A DNA stretch of 64,000 nt. Source: Tritrichomonas musculus (taxonomy: Eukaryota > Parabasalia > Tritrichomonadida > Tritrichomonadidae). The translations under genes and the position numbers were made by a program. Positions 61,801 to 64,000 of this stretch are shown one piece after another. The stretch lies in the NCBI GenBank assembly GCA_039105265.1, contig JAPFFF010000004.1, forward strand, positions 7,607,501-7,671,500, read 5' to 3'. The notes beneath the pieces are model-generated. The model was not told where the DNA came from. It did not search any database and was given only the letters and a program-made list of their open reading frames with translations. Positions within the stretch are counted from its first letter, which is position 1, and the number at the start of each line of letters is the position of its first letter.

Positions 61801-62516
61801 TGTCCTCGGGCAACCAATACACCTTCAACTGACTTATCCTTTGCAAGGTAACTCAGAGGGGAACGGGAAGCCAGTGAAGGATCGCTCGTAATGACGAACC
61901 AAGAGGGGTTCTGACCACCCTCTGGATTCGTCGGATTATAGTGTACTCCTGACTGCAGGAGTACCTCTGTCGTCCTTTGTGTATTAGGAACTATGAGATT
62001 TCTGGCGCAATTTGGTCGGCTCGTAAAATCACTTTGATGCGCATCTGATCTAAATTCTTCGGAATCTGAAAAGTCTGGGGAAACGTTGGAATCGCTCTGT
62101 GAGGTACTCCGTATGTTGATAGGAGCAGGTCCAACCGGCGGGTGCCGCTGCTCCGTAGGATATGAAATTCGATCTGTGAGTGAGTATTGCGCGGGAAGAT
62201 TATGAGGAACATTTGGAACATATCGAGGCTGTGTATTTGATTGAGTTGTGTTCGGGGCAAACTGGTCCCCGTTTTGGTGCGTCTTTGAATTGATCTCTCT
62301 TGAGTTGCGAGATATTGGAGAAGTAGCGAGTTTGTTGTAATTTATATTGAAAGGGCTATCTACTGTACTAATTTGAGGCGAAAAACTGCGAAATTCGGGT
62401 GTTCCATTTCCATCATCATCAGAAAAATTTCCACCAAAATCATCAATTTTGGTATCAATCGAATCAGCGTCGAGTGCTAATTCGGAAAATCTAGGTTTGG
62501 TCGTGCAAAAAAGCAT
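55806..62516 (-). CDS. E5 R2/NeSL-type retrotransposon polyprotein
   Basis: 2,236 residues with the same domain order and motifs as E4. I noticed eight residue differences from E4, among them SSRML/NSRML, DEDLDQ/DDDLDQ, GGSVTA/GGCVTA, GFDLSF/GFGLSF, CQHK/CLHK, CKNQ/CRNQ, TDGES/TNGES and DDETD/DDEND. None touches a catalytic motif. The near-identity dates the E4/E5/E6 expansion as recent, or shows ongoing gene conversion. Confidence 0.93.
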   Translation of the reverse strand: MLFCTTKPRFSELALDADSIDTKIDDFGGNFSDDDGNGTPEFRSFSPQISTVDSPFNINYNKLATSPISRNSREINSKTHQNGDQFAPNTTQSNTQPRYVPNVPHNLPAQYSLTDRISYPTEQRHPPVGPAPINIRSTSQSDSNVSPDFSDSEEFRSDAHQSDFTSRPNCARNLIVPNTQRTTEVLLQSGVHYNPTNPEGGQNPSWFVITSDPSLASRSPLSYLAKDKSVEGVLVARGQMIISNGQPILDRNRPAVPASDAELSQKVLLPETFVHPSTVPAVPFNFCSFPRSPFVSHVYNVLNSLAVSFSCNIGCNNHFTDFSNHMSVMNTNMFNVNNSNSFTNNSFINNNISNYNVSHNNVNLVHHSVDVDNQTVESTAHVAHHSVDVDNRVVASMAHVAHHSVDVDNQIVASTAHVVHHNVDVDNQIVKSTAHVANHAVDVDYQTVKSTAHVAHHAVDVDYQTVKSTAHVANHAVDVDNQIVKSTAHVAHHAVDVDNQIVKSTAHVAHHAVDVDNRVVASTAHVTHHNVDVDNQTVTSTAHITHHSVGVDDRVVTSTAHIDHHQVVTKEKLFTSVIEVPKFVFEINEKVVPLFTLSGNHSLLNTFSNNNFLGSRTNSLGTQTTSNSSGTSSVVSGAEEFTDAHSHSEHSDHSDDDNHGGSDDNPSSPVGDNVSIDWIVSELAGVKTKTDMKSLIDILQVANIDTSPFANVSDVDTPIILLMYQKDRWLGVGQFYCPCCDKTFPTCASLSFHLKSTHTTNNIPLEQAAFEYIVGRKLRWKIDSPHLPPDAFHYRTIHVCPCSDCDYLVSRANSLSSHMGSSHQDMEALKREVGVFWAMSILHAKKHRKLLVASDVYHDLHGSLCMKCKDFVGRDKATVKQHTNRSHPQANVEGHRVQAIDISISVNWLSPETDDDEIREANTDLERIKIVRSENRVTQDDERQMPVQPRADESVDLQVMEDRRRGEDSRRRRRQAGFIPANERLPEAHLHSVSSSSEEDTHTIDEHPAHPASASIVDIESCLSKAENWKSRCMKEDDDFVHLPKLWGDRLAKHRKKFEEVFNSEVKDVLNWYNEAINLSDSLEKNSRMLLCEGMISKIILILRKSIRKFVRSARRGSDKIRRPHSLETPIQMKSASKFIAGIELLHSRIHITDDDLDQPQRNVIADIKEKLVRFLSQAPLEFSQLLGSGDLDSIDGLIYDEHYDERMKFIRAKLEELEILNNSPSSLGYKKFLQKFYAEDAKRTLDWFVLNDDTPECVVPVEDFENVYGSSWSDAAALGDDPDGVYTLQRRISSNNSDELKSLILNEEAILKAVRSRSNLSAVGCDGISNGVWKVGGCVTATIIKNVLCCMLDTGLFPEVLKMNKTVMLFKKGDPDDAHSWRPITITPTIYRMLMCHISRSLQTLNSKHRFISPSQKGFMRIPAGAAEHATVVDEMIHDAARNQKSLYITTIDFSDAFGSVPHKLIKKNLTDIGFGLSFVKTIINSYRDSSTKIISNNRRSNSICFRKGVKQGCPLSPTLFNICIEPLLARLNACKEDGYHWLDSATTVQAYADDIIVFSDSEVGMKNLLSVVEHFCSYAGDMKINCKKCHAFTYIAHNGSRSVLNDNFTIAGGRIDNISIQNNTTYLGLPIACKSSQRKHHVFRRIEDMTKDVIRITSSALRFTQAVDAIKRFVIPKIDYELMANTAPTNCLSRLDELIRGKLSKMIGAAGIPTAWFYTTKNDGGLYIQKLTDRQKALTIRLYIALMESNDKSIRDMVKASDEAEIIFRDATIDLTSPFLHLKVKDNGALDAKRNRGTSNILARCVKALHDANMGLILKDDMFTLKDLNSNVTYDVNTSNVVKHIMKVMSDRYYSDLCLHKMRGHTFTTLKNSPLSNYFMKPNALMADSVVRFAIKARTNTLMTASLAAHRNPQMSNRCTRCGQIETLNHILNGCKRCKHKFTKRHDEVVKVLCKYLTEKKRVIVHCNQSVRGRSNEHITGDSASLRPDVWWWDGDQLKIAEFTIPYGMLSGDDDESTLVIRRREKLNKYQKLVDDCRNQLNCNVSLFVFIVSSLGAIPDDTINELKKVTVTTKDALKLAGRMVAAALRESMILYIDTKIKKRVNDNNEDEDNDNDNDNGNDYDNDVENVNVLDTDGDDDSNDLNDTSSNVTNGESADDEYNSVNILDDEEWRELIDASADVDRSGPPSELDTTDDENDVLENPGTTPLWNQTQGADPASATEEEGVQHSSSEF
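60831..61425 (-). repeat. 54-bp tandem array in E5, 11 units
   Basis: Same eleven units in the same order as in E4, unlike the nine of E2 and 26 of E1. Confidence 0.88.
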
Positions 62517-62656
62517 ATATGAAAACTAAAAAAAAATCTCCTCCCGTGTGGTAAATTCGTTTATTAATCATTAGAGTAAGTATAAAATACTAATAAACGA
62601 GAGTGATGATTCACTCACAATAAAATAAAAGGGGCGGGCCCCAATAAAAAATCTGC
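62517..62656 (-). other. Junction E6 3' end / E5 5' end
   Basis: 15-bp junction sequence at 62537-62551; the order of stems and T tract is the same as at 55666-55805. Confidence 0.75.
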
Positions 62657-64000
62657 CTAAAATTCAGAAGAGGAGTGTTGGACTCCCTCCTCTTCGGTAG
62701 CGGAGGCAGGGTCGGCACCTTGAGTTTGGTTCCATAGTGGGGTGGTGCCTGGATTTTCCAGTACGTCATTTTCATCATCAGTAGTGTCAAGCTCAGACGG
62801 GGGCCCCGACCTGTCAACATCCGCACTTGCATCAATGAGTTCCCGCCATTCTTCGTCGTCCAGGATGTTGACAGAGTTGTACTCATCGTCTGCGGACTCC
62901 CCGTTGGTAACATTGGAGCTAGTATCATTGAGATCATTAGAATCATCGTCGCCATCAGTATCAAGAACATTAACATTTTCAACATCGTTATCATAATCGT
63001 TACCATTATCGTTATCGTTATCGTTATCTTCATCTTCATTGTTGTCGTTAACCCTCTTCTTAATCTTAGTATCAATGTACAATATCATAGATTCCCGTAA
63101 AGCGGCTGCTACCATCCTCCCTGCAAGTTTGAGTGCGTCTTTGGTCGTGACTGTCACTTTCTTGAGTTCATTGATGGTGTCATCGGGTATTGCACCGAGG
63201 GAGGAGACAATGAACACAAATAGCGACACATTGCAGTTCAACTGGTTTCTGCAATCATCGACAAGCTTCTGGTACTTGTTCAACTTCTCTCTGCGTCGTA
63301 TGACTAAGGTGGATTCATCATCATCGCCAGATAACATTCCGTATGGGATGGTGAATTCAGCTATCTTCAGCTGGTCACCGTCCCACCACCATACATCTGG
63401 TCTGAGAGAAGCAGAGTCACCAGTGATGTGTTCGTTGCTGCGTCCACGAACACTTTGGTTACAATGCACGATGACTCTCTTCTTTTCGGTAAGGTACTTG
63501 CAAAGTACCTTGACAACTTCGTCGTGTCTCTTTGTGAATTTGTGTTTGCACCGCTTGCACCCGTTTAAGATGTGATTGAGAGTTTCAATCTGTCCACAAC
63601 GAGTGCAACGGTTACTCATTTGAGGGTTTCTGTGAGCAGCAAGTGATGCTGTCATGAGCGTATTCGTACGTGCTTTGATAGCGAATCTGACGACAGAGTC
63701 CGCCATCAAAGCATTGGGCTTCATGAAGTAGTTGCTCAATGGTGAGTTTTTCAATGTCGTGAATGTATGTCCTCTCATCTTGTGCAGACAAAGATCTGAA
63801 TAGTAACGGTCACTCATGACTTTCATGATGTGTTTAACAACATTAGAGGTGTTAACATCATATGTGACATTACTATTCAGATCTTTGAGCGTAAACATAT
63901 CATCTTTGAGTATCAGACCCATGTTAGCGTCGTGCAAAGCTTTAACACATCGGGCTAAGATGTTCGACGTCCCGCGGTTACGCTTTGCATCTAACGCACC
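62537..64000 (-). mobile_element. Retrotransposon copy E6, continues beyond the window
   Basis: 3' part of a sixth unit in the same register (6,851 bp after E5). The array therefore extends further to the right. Confidence 0.9.
62657..64000 (-). CDS. E6 polyprotein, C-terminal 447 residues (partial)
   Basis: The frame is open from the window edge to the stop at 62657. It contains the end of the RT-to-CCHC connector, the CCHC motif, the restriction-like endonuclease and the acidic tail. It shares with E5 the variants TNGES and DDEND that distinguish both from E4. Confidence 0.9.
   Translation of the reverse strand, partial: GALDAKRNRGTSNILARCVKALHDANMGLILKDDMFTLKDLNSNVTYDVNTSNVVKHIMKVMSDRYYSDLCLHKMRGHTFTTLKNSPLSNYFMKPNALMADSVVRFAIKARTNTLMTASLAAHRNPQMSNRCTRCGQIETLNHILNGCKRCKHKFTKRHDEVVKVLCKYLTEKKRVIVHCNQSVRGRSNEHITGDSASLRPDVWWWDGDQLKIAEFTIPYGMLSGDDDESTLVIRRREKLNKYQKLVDDCRNQLNCNVSLFVFIVSSLGAIPDDTINELKKVTVTTKDALKLAGRMVAAALRESMILYIDTKIKKRVNDNNEDEDNDNDNDNGNDYDNDVENVNVLDTDGDDDSNDLNDTSSNVTNGESADDEYNSVNILDDEEWRELIDASADVDRSGPPSELDTTDDENDVLENPGTTPLWNQTQGADPASATEEEGVQHSSSEF

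Larger units (their letters stand above)
55686..62536 (-). mobile_element. Retrotransposon copy E5, intact
   Basis: 6,851-bp unit almost identical to E4, and in the compared stretches even closer to E6. Confidence 0.92.

Overview
The window looks like nuclear DNA of a parabasalid protist, most likely a trichomonad such as Tritrichomonas. This is inference from gene content: a kinase fused to Sel1 repeats, an ankyrin/DUF3447 protein next to a BspA-type leucine-rich-repeat segment, a very large HECT ligase without introns, a calponin-homology plus lectin-like protein, a MULE transposon, very AT-rich intergenic DNA and stop codons that often form TAAA. No prokaryotic operon or ribosome-binding-site logic is visible. 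Left third (1-17.5 kb), host genes: the 3' end of a CH-domain gene (+), a 995-residue kinase/Sel1 gene (-), an ankyrin gene (-) followed by three isolated ankyrin-repeat cassettes and a BspA-like LRR tail, a broken Sel1 fragment (-), a 1,969-residue HECT E3 ligase (+) and a small Q/N/H-rich protein (+). Middle (17.5-32 kb), gene-poor DNA colonised by transposons: a complete 4,403-bp MULE (20438-24840) with a 9-bp target duplication, 1,069-bp terminal inverted repeats containing five 131-bp tandem copies, and a transposase whose 3' end lies inside one terminal repeat. Around it are several non-coding elements recognised only by their ends: a 1,747-bp element with 9-bp duplications, several elements ending in TTAA, a nested pair, a 23-bp minisatellite and short hairpins. 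Right half (32.2 kb to the window end): one uninterrupted head-to-tail array of at least six R2/NeSL-type non-LTR retrotransposons, all on the minus strand and GC-richer than the host flanks. Three sequence families are interleaved: E1 (3'-truncated), E2 (full length, one amber codon), E3 (intact and strongly diverged), E4 and E5 (intact, nearly identical), and E6 (runs off the window). E4, E5 and E6 repeat with an exact 6,851-bp period. Every junction carries the same 15-bp sequence TCTCCTCCCGTGTGG next to an A tract (plus-strand view). Each full-length protein (2,236-2,362 residues) has a conserved N-terminal domain of unknown function, a variable array of 18-residue repeats, three zinc fingers, a reverse transcriptase, a CCHC motif and a restriction-like endonuclease; the E2/E4/E5/E6 family ends in an Asp/Asn-rich tail. 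The heterotypic tandem arrangement suggests elements that insert at their own ends or at a repeated fixed site, comparable in layout to the Genie arrays of Giardia. This self-stacking array, with its 18-residue repeat protein and structured 3' end, is the most novel thing in the window.
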